DNA of 64,000 bases from Bacillota bacterium (GTDB lineage: Bacteria; Bacillota; Desulfotomaculia; Desulfotomaculales; Desulfallaceae): positions 1 to 64,000 of the forward strand of contig JAEXOR010000025.1 in the NCBI GenBank assembly GCA_023439185.1. The letters are read 5' to 3'. A program made the position numbers and the translations under genes. The stretch's first letter is position 1; each line of letters opens with the position of its first letter. Positions 51,412-59,733 of the stretch are shown here, piece after piece. A model generated the notes under the pieces. It was not told the origin of the DNA. It saw nothing but the letters and a program-made list of their open reading frames with translations, and did no database searches.

Positions 51412-53349
51412 TTATGAGCTGATGTTTTCCAAAGATTTCGTTGCCGTTTTGGGTTTGACCGCAAAATAATAGTTATACAACAACAATAGGCACACAATAA
51501 TAAGCCCGATAACGCGGCTCATCCAGCCAATCGGGATTACTATTGATAATGCCGCTACAACACATAGTAATCGTTCAGCCATGTTTAAAGGTCTCCGGAA
51601 ATAGCCCTCCACCCCGACGGCTAAAATTATTACCGCCAGTATGGCGTCAAAAAGAGCCCAGGCTATCTGTAACGGTTCACCCATAAATACCAGCGCCGGG
51701 TTAAAAATGAATATGAATGGAATTATATACCCCGCCGCCGCCAGTTTGAGACCCTGCCAGGCGGTTTTCATCAACGGGGCTCCGGCTATTGAGGCTGCGG
51801 CATAGGTGGCCATACATACGGGCGGAGTCAAAAAAGAATACGTACCGTAATAAAAAACAAACAAATGCGCTAAAATCGGCGGTACTCCAAGTTCAACCAT
51901 AGCGGGAGCGGCCAGCACCGAAAGGAAAATATACGTTGCCGTAACCGGCATGCCCATACCCAGAATAGTGCTGGCAATGGCCGTGAAAATCGCCAGCAAT
52001 AACAAATTTCCTCCGCCGAAAGTAACAAGCGCACGTGAGAGAGACAAGCCCAAACCGGTATAAGTGACCACACCAATCACAATCCCCGCGGCGGCGCAAA
52101 TCACGGCCACCTCCATCATCCCTTGGGTGGTTTTTTCAAGCAGGCTCAGGGTATTTTTTAAACCGGCCCGGGTTTCACGCCGGCATAAAGCAACCAGTAT
52201 CAGAGACCCCAGTGAATACAGCGCCGCCACTTCCGGACGCAAAAACAAGGCAAACAGGCTATACACCAGCACCAATACAGGGATAATGTAGATCCAGCCG
52301 GATATTAGCGTTTGCTTTAAAACAGGCAACTGCTCCCTGGGCAGCCCTTTGATTCCTTCTTTGGCCGCCCGTAAGTCAACCTGCAAAAACTCGCCCATGA
52401 AATATAGCAGCGCCGGCACTATCGCCACCAGGGCCACCTGGTAATAAGGCACCCCCAGGAACGAAGCCATAATAAATGCCGCAGCGCCCATTATTGGCGG
52501 CAAAATGCAGCCGCCTGTGGAAGAAACCGCTTCCACCGCCCCGGCAAAATGAGCTTTATAACCGGTTTGTTTCATTAAAGGGATGGTCACTACCCCTACT
52601 GCGGCTACGTTACCCACGGCGCTGCCGGACAGCGTTCCAAACAGAGCACTGGTGGCAATGGTTATTTTGGCCGGGCCGCCGCGATACCGGCCCATTAAGG
52701 ATTGGGCAACATCCAATAAAAAATTTGCCCCGCCGGTACCAAATAAGAACTGACCGAATAAAACAAAGGCGAAGACCACCATGCCGGCTATCTGCAAGGC
52801 GATACCAAACAAGAAGTCGGAACCCAAATACAGTTGGTTAACCAACCGCGGCCAGCTAACCTCCTTGGCTTCAAAAACACCGGGCATAAGATAGCCAAAC
52901 CGGCCGTACAAAATAAAAACCAGCACTATGATTACCAGAGGCCAGCCCGCAACACGGCGGGTGGCCTCAAGGGTGGCCACAATAATGACTACCCCCAATA
53001 CAATTCTAAGCGGTGTTATAACACCAATGGTTAAAAGAATTTCAGGATAAAACAGGGTAACGTAAATACCGCTGGAAAGACAGCCAATTATAAGCAGCCA
53101 GTCATACCAGGGCACATTTACCCTGGTGCTTTTACCGGTCGCCGGAATGGACAAAAAAAGGTAGGTCATGATAAAAGCCAAAAACAAGCCTAAAAATTGT
53201 TGGGGGAATAGTGATATCCGAAGCAGAAAACCCGGTAAATCAACAATAAAGATAACCCCCAAAATGGGCACTGCTACTCCTATAGCCCGCCTGAATAACA
53301 AAGAAGGCCCTTGTAATGTTCTAAATCGTACTGCCTTCTCACCTTCCAT
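51412..53349 (-). CDS. TRAP transporter fused permease (DctQ-DctM, TAXI type)
   Basis: The ATG at 53349 lies 6 bp after GGGGGG. The 645-aa membrane protein has an N-terminal four-helix small-permease part, then a DctM-like large permease with more than ten helices. Signatures are FLFGTGGANFLLDVAQSLMG, KITIATSALFGTLSGSAVGN, GGCILPPIMGAAAFIMASFL, GMGMPVTATYIFLSVLAAPA and GTYSFLTPPVCMATYAAASI. Fused QM permeases pair with TAXI binding proteins, encoded just upstream. They use Na+ or proton gradients to import organic acids. Confidence 0.92.
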   Translation of the reverse strand: MEGEKAVRFRTLQGPSLLFRRAIGVAVPILGVIFIVDLPGFLLRISLFPQQFLGLFLAFIMTYLFLSIPATGKSTRVNVPWYDWLLIIGCLSSGIYVTLFYPEILLTIGVITPLRIVLGVVIIVATLEATRRVAGWPLVIIVLVFILYGRFGYLMPGVFEAKEVSWPRLVNQLYLGSDFLFGIALQIAGMVVFAFVLFGQFLFGTGGANFLLDVAQSLMGRYRGGPAKITIATSALFGTLSGSAVGNVAAVGVVTIPLMKQTGYKAHFAGAVEAVSSTGGCILPPIMGAAAFIMASFLGVPYYQVALVAIVPALLYFMGEFLQVDLRAAKEGIKGLPREQLPVLKQTLISGWIYIIPVLVLVYSLFALFLRPEVAALYSLGSLILVALCRRETRAGLKNTLSLLEKTTQGMMEVAVICAAAGIVIGVVTYTGLGLSLSRALVTFGGGNLLLLAIFTAIASTILGMGMPVTATYIFLSVLAAPAMVELGVPPILAHLFVFYYGTYSFLTPPVCMATYAAASIAGAPLMKTAWQGLKLAAAGYIIPFIFIFNPALVFMGEPLQIAWALFDAILAVIILAVGVEGYFRRPLNMAERLLCVVAALSIVIPIGWMSRVIGLIIVCLLLLYNYYFAVKPKTATKSLENISS

Positions 53350-53392
53350 CCTCAACCCCCCTTAGCAGTCCGACATAACACTCCGTTTAGGA

Positions 53393-54463
53393 TTAAGATA
53401 CCTTGGAAAGCAGCTCTTGCTGCCTCTGTTCCATTTCCGGAGTCCACACATTCATTTCCTGATAAAATTTTATCGCCCCCGGATGGAAAGGTATTGTAAA
53501 ATCACCAACTAAAAAATTTTCCGTGGTCCAATCATTAAGAGGGTAATTAATGGCTATAAGCTCCTCATTGTTCTCCCAAAGCATTTTTACAACTTGATAA
53601 GCCAATTCGTCTGCAAGGTCTTCACGGGAAACCAGATAAAAATCATAACAGTATAAATAAGTCGGCTCTTTGATTCCCACATTGTCCGGAGAAGGCTCCA
53701 CCTGAACCAGCGTGCCCGGATATTTTTCCTGCATGCGGGCTACCGCCTCCGGAGACGAATCAAACGACAAAAAGCGAGCTCCTTTTTGAGCGTCAAATTC
53801 CGTAACGGCGCTGGTGCCTAAAGAGACGGACACCCCTTTGGCCCGGCCGTCGTTGACTGCCTGTACACCGGAAGTAATACTCGGTACTGCTACCGGGATG
53901 ACATCATCAACGGTTAAGCCAAAATTAGCCAAGGTAGCTTCGGATTGAGCCGTGATACCTTCACTGCCGGTAAATTCAGCCACATATCGTTGCCCTTTCA
54001 AGTCCTGGCCGTTCTTGATGGAAGAACCGTCTTCAACCATAATGCCGATTAATGATTTATGCCCGCTGGTTATTAACCTGATGGGAAAACCCTGGCCGCC
54101 GGAAGTTTTTTCATAAGAATGTTTTCCTTCCAGTCCCATCAAGGCATCCCAGGAGTTTAAAACGCCCAGGTCCATTTCCTGTGAACCGATCATCGGGAAC
54201 CACTCGGAAGGACCGGAGGTGGCGATGGCTTTGACTTCCAATCCCGAAGCATGTTTGCTTATAACAGTGGCAATACCCGTACCCAGGGAATTAACGAGAC
54301 TTCCCATGGGATGGGTTCCCAGTGATAATACTTGCGATGTCTTTTGATTATTGTCTCCACCGGCAGTATTCTCCTGATTGGATTGCTGATTGCTCCCGCA
54401 TCCTGCCGTGGCCAACAGGATACATAAGAGCGCCGATATTATTAAAATCAGTCTTTTTTTCAT
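53393..54463 (-). CDS. TAXI-family TRAP transporter solute-binding lipoprotein
   Basis: The 356-aa protein has a lipobox signal peptide (LIISALLCILLATAGCGSNQ; lipidated Cys at about 22). The TAXI fold follows: LSLGTHPMGSLVNSLGTGIA, EWFPMIGSQEMDLGVLNSWD, GQDLKGQRYVAEFTGSEG and AYQVVKMLWENNEELIAI. It delivers the substrate to the fused permease, 43 bp downstream. TAXI proteins bind glutamate-like, dicarboxylic or aromatic acids; here the UbiD/UbiX neighbours suggest an aromatic acid. Confidence 0.9.
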   Translation of the reverse strand: MKKRLILIISALLCILLATAGCGSNQQSNQENTAGGDNNQKTSQVLSLGTHPMGSLVNSLGTGIATVISKHASGLEVKAIATSGPSEWFPMIGSQEMDLGVLNSWDALMGLEGKHSYEKTSGGQGFPIRLITSGHKSLIGIMVEDGSSIKNGQDLKGQRYVAEFTGSEGITAQSEATLANFGLTVDDVIPVAVPSITSGVQAVNDGRAKGVSVSLGTSAVTEFDAQKGARFLSFDSSPEAVARMQEKYPGTLVQVEPSPDNVGIKEPTYLYCYDFYLVSREDLADELAYQVVKMLWENNEELIAINYPLNDWTTENFLVGDFTIPFHPGAIKFYQEMNVWTPEMEQRQQELLSKVS

Positions 54464-54494
54464 TAGTCAAACCCCCTCCTAAAGTCAATTTATT

Positions 54495-54650
54495 TTAGCC
54501 TGCCCGGTCATCAATATAGGGGCTTTCTTCCACCTTGAAAGCGCGTTGACAATACGGGCAGATCAGCTCCAAACCGGCATGGCGCAGTTCATAATCGCAA
54601 TAATACCGGCCGTGACATTCCGGACACTCCACCCAAAAAATTCTATCCAT
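54495..54650 (-). CDS. 51-aa zinc-ribbon protein beside UbiD
   Basis: Translating from the ATG at 54650 (GGAGGTG upstream) gives MDRIFWVECPECHGRYYCDY, then LICPYCQRAFKVEESPYIDD and stop at 54495. Two CxxC knuckles (CPEC and CPYC) form a zinc ribbon. It is 18 bp after ubiD and 31 bp before the TAXI gene. Position recalls the small D subunits (YclD/VdcD) of non-oxidative hydroxyarylate decarboxylases, which also carry a CxxC...CxxC ribbon, though the sequence differs. It may be a small accessory subunit. Confidence 0.8.
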   Translation of the reverse strand: MDRIFWVECPECHGRYYCDYELRHAGLELICPYCQRAFKVEESPYIDDRAG

Positions 54651-54668
54651 TATTACACACCTCCTAAT

Positions 54669-56051
54669 TCAATCAAGCCATTGTTCCGGTATTACGGTCT
54701 TGAGCGCCTGTTCCGGCACTTTAAGCATGGTGGGGAATGGCCGGTCCAAAGGCCTGGTGGCGTCAATAACCAACTTGTTGTGGCCCATGGCCGTAGTAAA
54801 TACCGTATACAGATTTCGTATATAAGTAACGTCCCGCTCGGGATTGACCATGGTTGCCAGCGCCCAGATGACTTCCTTTTCATTAAAAACATCTATATCA
54901 TCGTCCACTACCACAATAACCTGATTGGTGCTTGACTCGTTCAAAGCCACCAACCCGGCCTGTTTACCCTGTCCCTCTTTAGTCTTTTTAATTGCGATGT
55001 AGCACAACAACCGGCCAATACCGGAATGAGGCATGTGAACGGCAGCTACGCCCCCAACCTTGGATTGCAGAGTATTATAAACGCTGCCTTCCTTGGGAAT
55101 CGCCCCCAGGTTCCAATGGCCTTCGTGGCCGGAAAATATATCCTGCATGATGGCGTTGTTACGGCGCGTAATTGCCTTTACCTGCATGGCCTGACGGATA
55201 CACTGGGCCTGATAATGGCGGGTAACCTCGCCAAAGGGGTCCACGACCTCTTTAACACCGGGCAGCACCTCGCCTTCAATGATTATCTCGGCGTCCGCCG
55301 GCACAAGAAAATCTTCACCCCACGTTACCGAAGGCGCCAAACGTAAAGGTTCACCCAAAAAACCGCCCACGGATTCGTAATCATCCCGCTCGAAACTGGT
55401 TAACGCCAATGCACCCAGGAAAAACGCCGGGTGGTGCCCGATAATGTTGATTATTGGAGCAGGTTTGTTCATCTCCAGGTAGCGGTTCATAATCCGCTCC
55501 AGGTGGGGGGAATGAATGGAAATCCCCATATAATCCGGCCTGCCCTTATAAAAAGTTTTAATAAAGCTGATATCATAAACCCCGGTATCGGGATCGCGCA
55601 TACAACAGGCCATGGTAATTACCGGCCCCAGGTCCATTTCATAATGGCGGACGATGGGCAAAACCCCCACATCAACCTGTTGACCGGATAACACCAACTC
55701 TTGAACCGGGGCCGCGCCGTCTACGCGCACCGGGGGGATGGCAACATTTTCCCGGCGCGCATATTCAAGGCTCAACGGCATTTTGCTTTCGTCCGGTCTC
55801 ATATCCAGGGCCAAAGCACATCTTTCCCGGCGGCCAAAAACATTACTGACCAGTTTAATACCGGATGGGCCGCCATTGACGCTTTCAGGGTCTTTAAATA
55901 ACACCAAAGGGAATTTGCCTTGTCCAGTTAAATTTTCCAGCAAAGCCGTTACTTCAAAATGAGCCGGCCTCACCCGCCTGGAAACATAAGCTATTTCTTC
56001 AGGATACTTTTCTTCCAATAACGATATATAACCGGTTAAATCCTTGGACAC
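54669..56051 (-). CDS. UbiD-family prenyl-FMN-dependent decarboxylase
   Basis: The GTG at 56051 is preceded by GGAGG at 7 bp. The 460-aa protein shows FPLVLFKDPESVNGGPSGIK, PVRHYEMDLGPVITMACCM-like IVRHYEMDLGPVITMACCMR, IIGHHPAFFLGALA, AEIIIEGEVLPGVKEVVDPF and VVVDDDIDVFNEKEVIWALA. These are the UbiD core with Glu-rich active-site strand. Such enzymes use prenylated FMN to (de)carboxylate aromatic or alpha,beta-unsaturated acids. The linked ubiX and TAXI/TRAP genes support an aromatic-acid pathway. Substrate unknown. Confidence 0.92.
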   Translation of the reverse strand: MSKDLTGYISLLEEKYPEEIAYVSRRVRPAHFEVTALLENLTGQGKFPLVLFKDPESVNGGPSGIKLVSNVFGRRERCALALDMRPDESKMPLSLEYARRENVAIPPVRVDGAAPVQELVLSGQQVDVGVLPIVRHYEMDLGPVITMACCMRDPDTGVYDISFIKTFYKGRPDYMGISIHSPHLERIMNRYLEMNKPAPIINIIGHHPAFFLGALALTSFERDDYESVGGFLGEPLRLAPSVTWGEDFLVPADAEIIIEGEVLPGVKEVVDPFGEVTRHYQAQCIRQAMQVKAITRRNNAIMQDIFSGHEGHWNLGAIPKEGSVYNTLQSKVGGVAAVHMPHSGIGRLLCYIAIKKTKEGQGKQAGLVALNESSTNQVIVVVDDDIDVFNEKEVIWALATMVNPERDVTYIRNLYTVFTTAMGHNKLVIDATRPLDRPFPTMLKVPEQALKTVIPEQWLD

Positions 56052-56196
56052 TACTATTCCTCCTTCCAAAAGTTTTCACAGCCGAAATCTGTTCAGTTCC
56101 TGAGACAACTTAAATGGATAATTGTGTTAGATTATTTTGAATAGTTTGCCAACTCGACACGCACCTCCTTGAAATATTTTGTGACGGAACTTTAGC

Positions 56197-56769
56197 CTAA
56201 CGGCTTTTTTTTGGCGCACTTTCCCAGCGCTGAAACATCTGATGTTCAATATCATACTGGTCCAATATCTTACCAACTGTATGATTGATAATATCGTCAA
56301 TTTTAGTAGGTCGATGGTAAAAAGCCGGCATGGGCGGCAAAATGACACCCCCGGCTTCGGACAATGCAATCATCAGCTTAAGATGGCCAAGGTGTAAAGG
56401 GGTTTCCCGGACCATCAGCACTAGCTTTCTTTGTTCTTTCAGCGTCACGTCGGCAGCCCGCACCAACAGATTATCGTTATATGAATGCGCTATCCCGGAC
56501 AGGCTTTTTATTGAACAAGGCGCTATAATCATCCCATTGTGCTTAAATGAACCACTTGCTATCGACGCCCCCACGTCTGCGTCATCATAAACAAAGTCTG
56601 CCAATGATTCCACCTGGGATAATGTAAAGTCTGTTTCCAGACTAACTGTTTTTTGAGCGCTTTTACTAATCACCAGGTGCGTCTCCACCTGGCATTGCCG
56701 CAGCATTTCCAGAAGTCTAACGCCATATATCGCGCCACTTGCACCAGATATTCCGACAACCAGCTTCAT
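56197..56769 (-). CDS. ubiX: UbiX-family flavin prenyltransferase
   Basis: The 190-aa protein follows GGAGGAGGTAGTAC before the ATG. It has KLVVGISGASGAIYGVRLLE (FMN binding), IASGSFKHNGMIIAPCSIKS, LVRAADVTLKEQRKLVLMVR, ETPLHLGHLKLM and EAGGVILPPMPAFYHRPTKI. All are classic UbiX/Pad1 motifs. It makes prenyl-FMN, the cofactor of UbiD, from FMN and dimethylallyl phosphate. It is 145 bp upstream of ubiD. Confidence 0.93.
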   Translation of the reverse strand: MKLVVGISGASGAIYGVRLLEMLRQCQVETHLVISKSAQKTVSLETDFTLSQVESLADFVYDDADVGASIASGSFKHNGMIIAPCSIKSLSGIAHSYNDNLLVRAADVTLKEQRKLVLMVRETPLHLGHLKLMIALSEAGGVILPPMPAFYHRPTKIDDIINHTVGKILDQYDIEHQMFQRWESAPKKSR

Positions 56770-56941
56770 GTACTACCTCCTCCGGTTTAACCTGCATGCC
56801 TATTAAATGCTGCTTTTTAATATTGTCCCGTAATATGAGACACCATTCCATTTTAAATTAAGTGGATTTTACTATAGTTTTTTGAAAATTACAACATATT
56901 TTTTTCTCTGATTCCAGATATCAGATTATTCAACACTACAA

Positions 56942-56998
56942 GGTGACGGCAAAAAACCCCGCAATCCCTGCTATATAAGGAATTACGGGGTTCGTCAC
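56942..56998. repeat. Dispersed hairpin repeat, copy B (terminator-like)
   Basis: GTGACG...AACCCCG pairs with CGGGGTT...CGTCAC, giving a long stem over a CTATATAA-containing loop. It matches copy A at 50366-50415. It lies after the sigma-54 regulator on the minus strand and may terminate it. The remaining 56770-57085 interval has no gene, and no GG-N10-GC sigma-54 site was found in it. Confidence 0.65.
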
Positions 56999-57085
56999 GG
57001 GGCAATCCGCACCGGCGTTGCGGGTGAGCGGGCCGACAAAGAGGCCAATCCGGGTCTAATACCTTTCTGTCTTTTATTTAGCACG

Positions 57086-58822
57086 TCACTTGATATTCCT
57101 AAGTTTCTCGTACAACGTGGCCCTGCTGATACCCAGCAGCTTTGCCGCCTTGGATTTGTTTCCGCCCGTTATCTTAAGGGCTTTTAAAATGGTTTCTTTT
57201 TCTGCTTCTTTGGCCGCCTCCGACAGGGCAAGCCCGGTTCCCTGGTCATACTTTGTGCCCTGCTCCCAGGAATCAATACCCAGATCATCTATCTGAATCA
57301 AATCGCGGTGGCAGTAAATAACCGCCCGTTCGATCAAATTCTCCATTTCCCTGATATTTCCCGGCCAGTGGTAAGTGTTAAAAAAATTCATTACTTCATC
57401 CGTGACGCCTTTAATTCGTTTTCCGGATTCCTTGTTGCACTTGTTTAAAAAATACTCCAATAAAAACGGAATATCACCGGTATGCTCCCGCAGGGGCGGT
57501 ATAGTGATGGTTAAAACCTTTAACCGGTAATAAAGATCCTCCCTGAACCGCCCTTCTTTTTGCAACTGGAATAAATTTTTATTTGTCGCGGCCAGGATGC
57601 GGACATCGATTTTTTTCGTCCGGATACCCCCTACCCGCTCAATTTCTTTCTCCTGGATCACCCGTAATAACTTGCTCTGCACAGGTAATGGCATGTCGCC
57701 AATTTCATCCAAAAAAATTGTTCCTCCATCGGCAAGCTCAAATTTTCCGGGTTTGCCGTGTCTGAGAGCGCCGGTAAAAGCTCCCCCTTCGTAACCGAAC
57801 AATTCCGCTTCGGCCAGTTCGGTGGGTATCGCAACGCAATTGACCTTGATGAAGGGACGTTTAAAACGGTCGCTGGCATTGTGAATGGCCTGGGCCAAAA
57901 GTTCTTTGCCGGTACCGCTTTCACCGTAAATCAGGACCGTGGAAGAGTTGGCGGCAGCCTGCATGGCTTGTTTTTTAATCTCCTGCATTTTTTCGCTTTC
58001 ACCGATCATGCATTCAATCGTATACTTGGTGCCGTTTAGTTTGAACAGTTCATTATCGTCTTTGAGCTGATTAACCAGGGCAACCCTTTGGGTATTCTCT
58101 TCATATTTGGTGTAATGCTTGGCCGCCTCAATTTCCGCGGCATCCTGTAAAATTAAAATTGCTCCCTTGGTCTTGCCGTCATGAATAACCGGCAGCCCGT
58201 TGACGATTAACGTTGTTGAGGAATAGTTCACTTTATGCGGACCCGTCCACACTCCGTTGATAATTTCATCAAAGGGCAGGTAAGGCAGCAAATCCCGAAT
58301 TTGCTCACCAACCCGCACACCGGGCAAAAAGCGGCTTAGATATACGCTGACTAAATTCACTATGCCGTATTCGTCGGTAGATACAATCCCGCAGGGCGCC
58401 TGCTGAAAAATATTGGACAGTTCCTCGTACAGCACTTCAATCTGGTCCAGTAAGTGCATCACGGCGTAAGCCTGGGTAATGGTTCCGCTGGGCCTACCCT
58501 CAAGATCTATCACCGGAGTCTGTCCGATCCGGGAATTGCGCAGCCACCGGATCAACTCGGTAAGATTGTCAAAGGCTTTGTCTTCCCGGAAAAAAGTGAT
58601 GTCCCGTAAATAGTATTTTTCTATGCTGGTGTCAAGGCTTACCCCCTGCAGCAGGCAGTCGTACATATTGTGGCGGGTAAACATGCCGATTAAAATCCCG
58701 TCTTCGTTAATCACGGGAATACCTGTCAACCTGGTGCTGCGGTAAGCCAGCAGGGCATCCCGCATGGTACTGCCGGGATTCAGAGCTATGCTGATTGGCT
58801 CCATAATATCCTTTGCTTGCAT
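57086..58822 (-). CDS. Sigma-54-dependent activator with CBS and PAS sensor domains
   Basis: The ATG at 58822 follows GAAGGTGAGG; an upstream in-frame ATG at 58882 overlaps folK. The 578-aa protein has two N-terminal CBS domains (DIMEPISIALNPGSTMRDAL, TGIPVINEDGILIGMFTRHN; about 1-120), then a PAS domain (IFQQAPCGIVSTDEYGIVNL). The AAA+ domain carries STVLIYGESGTGKELLAQAI and GAFTGA in EGGAFTGALRHGKPG. The C-terminal Fis HTH (ALKITGGNKSKAAKLLGISR) ends it. The GAFTGA loop is intact, so it should contact sigma-54. It lies upstream of ubiX on the same strand and is a candidate regulator of that cluster. Confidence 0.92.
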   Translation of the reverse strand: MQAKDIMEPISIALNPGSTMRDALLAYRSTRLTGIPVINEDGILIGMFTRHNMYDCLLQGVSLDTSIEKYYLRDITFFREDKAFDNLTELIRWLRNSRIGQTPVIDLEGRPSGTITQAYAVMHLLDQIEVLYEELSNIFQQAPCGIVSTDEYGIVNLVSVYLSRFLPGVRVGEQIRDLLPYLPFDEIINGVWTGPHKVNYSSTTLIVNGLPVIHDGKTKGAILILQDAAEIEAAKHYTKYEENTQRVALVNQLKDDNELFKLNGTKYTIECMIGESEKMQEIKKQAMQAAANSSTVLIYGESGTGKELLAQAIHNASDRFKRPFIKVNCVAIPTELAEAELFGYEGGAFTGALRHGKPGKFELADGGTIFLDEIGDMPLPVQSKLLRVIQEKEIERVGGIRTKKIDVRILAATNKNLFQLQKEGRFREDLYYRLKVLTITIPPLREHTGDIPFLLEYFLNKCNKESGKRIKGVTDEVMNFFNTYHWPGNIREMENLIERAVIYCHRDLIQIDDLGIDSWEQGTKYDQGTGLALSEAAKEAEKETILKALKITGGNKSKAAKLLGISRATLYEKLRNIK

Positions 58823-58844
58823 CGATGCCTCACCTTCCAAAAAA

Positions 58845-59333
58845 TCAACAGGTTTGGGGTATTTGCTCGATCCGCTGTTCACCGGCCAGGCGTTTTGCCG
58901 TCACAGACACCGGCTCACCCGCTAACTGCAGTTTACTGTTCAAATCCGCCAGGGGCGCCATTACAAAGGCCCGCCGGCACATCCTCGGGTGCGGCACCTG
59001 CAGATCGGGCAGGTTTATTGTCTCATCGCCGTAAAGCAGCAGGTCTAAATCAAGGGTACGCGGCCCCCAGCGCACAGTACGCAACCGGCCCAGGTGATTT
59101 TCTATCCGCTGCAGTTCAGATAAAAGAGCCAAAGGGGAAAGGGTGGTGCTGATCTCCGCCACGGTGTTGATAAAATCATCCTGCTCCAGGTACCCCTGGG
59201 GCGCGGTACGGTACAGGGGCGCCACCCCGGCGACCTTGATTCCCTCCGCTGCGCCCAGCTGTGCCAGGGCTTCCCCGATGATGGCCCCGCTGTCCCCCTG
59301 GTTTGATCCCAGGCCGATATAACACCTGATCAT
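58845..59333 (-). CDS. folK: 2-amino-4-hydroxy-6-hydroxymethyldihydropteridine diphosphokinase
   Basis: The 162-aa protein has CYIGLGSNQGDSGAIIGEAL, VAPLYRTAPQGYLEQDDFIN and RWGPRTLDLDLLLYGDETIN, with the metal Asp pair (DLD), and PHPRMCRRAFVMAPLADL. These are HPPK signatures. It transfers pyrophosphate from ATP to the pterin alcohol in folate synthesis. It overlaps folB by 4 bp (ATGA) and lies 22 bp upstream of the sigma-54 activator gene. Confidence 0.93.
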   Translation of the reverse strand: MIRCYIGLGSNQGDSGAIIGEALAQLGAAEGIKVAGVAPLYRTAPQGYLEQDDFINTVAEISTTLSPLALLSELQRIENHLGRLRTVRWGPRTLDLDLLLYGDETINLPDLQVPHPRMCRRAFVMAPLADLNSKLQLAGEPVSVTAKRLAGEQRIEQIPQTC

Positions 59334-59707
59334 GGTCCGTCCCCCGCCGGCCCGGCAGACCGCCTGATCTCCACGCCCATGTATTTGAAATGGCCGGATA
59401 CCGGGGCGGCCGGTTTTTTCACCCGCACCAGCACTTCCCGCATGGGGAACCCGTCCAGCAGCCGGGCGGCGATTGTTTCGGCCACCGCTTCGATCAGATT
59501 GTGCGGCCGGCCGGTTACCACCCTGCGCACCACCTCGTATACGTCGGCATAACTCACCGTCAATTCCGGGTCGTCACTCTCCCCGGCGGGGCGCAGGTCC
59601 AGGTACAGCTCAACATCCACCTTGAAAACCTGTCCCAGATCCCGTTCCTGGGGCAAAACTCCGTGATAGCCGTAAAAGGCCATTCCGCACATGACAATCT
59701 TATCCAA
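59330..59707 (-). CDS. folB: Dihydroneopterin aldolase
   Basis: The 125-aa protein starts at a TTG (59707) after GGGGGTG. It has FYGYHGVLPQERDLGQVFKV, YADVYEVVRRVVTGRPHNLI-EAVAETIA and VRVKKPAAPVSGHFKYMGVE; the Tyr/Glu/Lys active site of FolB is present. It makes 6-hydroxymethyl-dihydropterin from dihydroneopterin. Between folP (26 bp) and folK (overlap). Confidence 0.92.
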   Translation of the reverse strand: MDKIVMCGMAFYGYHGVLPQERDLGQVFKVDVELYLDLRPAGESDDPELTVSYADVYEVVRRVVTGRPHNLIEAVAETIAARLLDGFPMREVLVRVKKPAAPVSGHFKYMGVEIRRSAGPAGDGP

Positions 59708-59733
59708 ATAAGAGCACCCCCTCGAGCGGGCGG

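Noticed and set aside
56770..57085. Sigma-54 promoter upstream of ubiX
   Set aside because: No GG-N10-GC pair with suitable flanks was found by eye on the minus strand.
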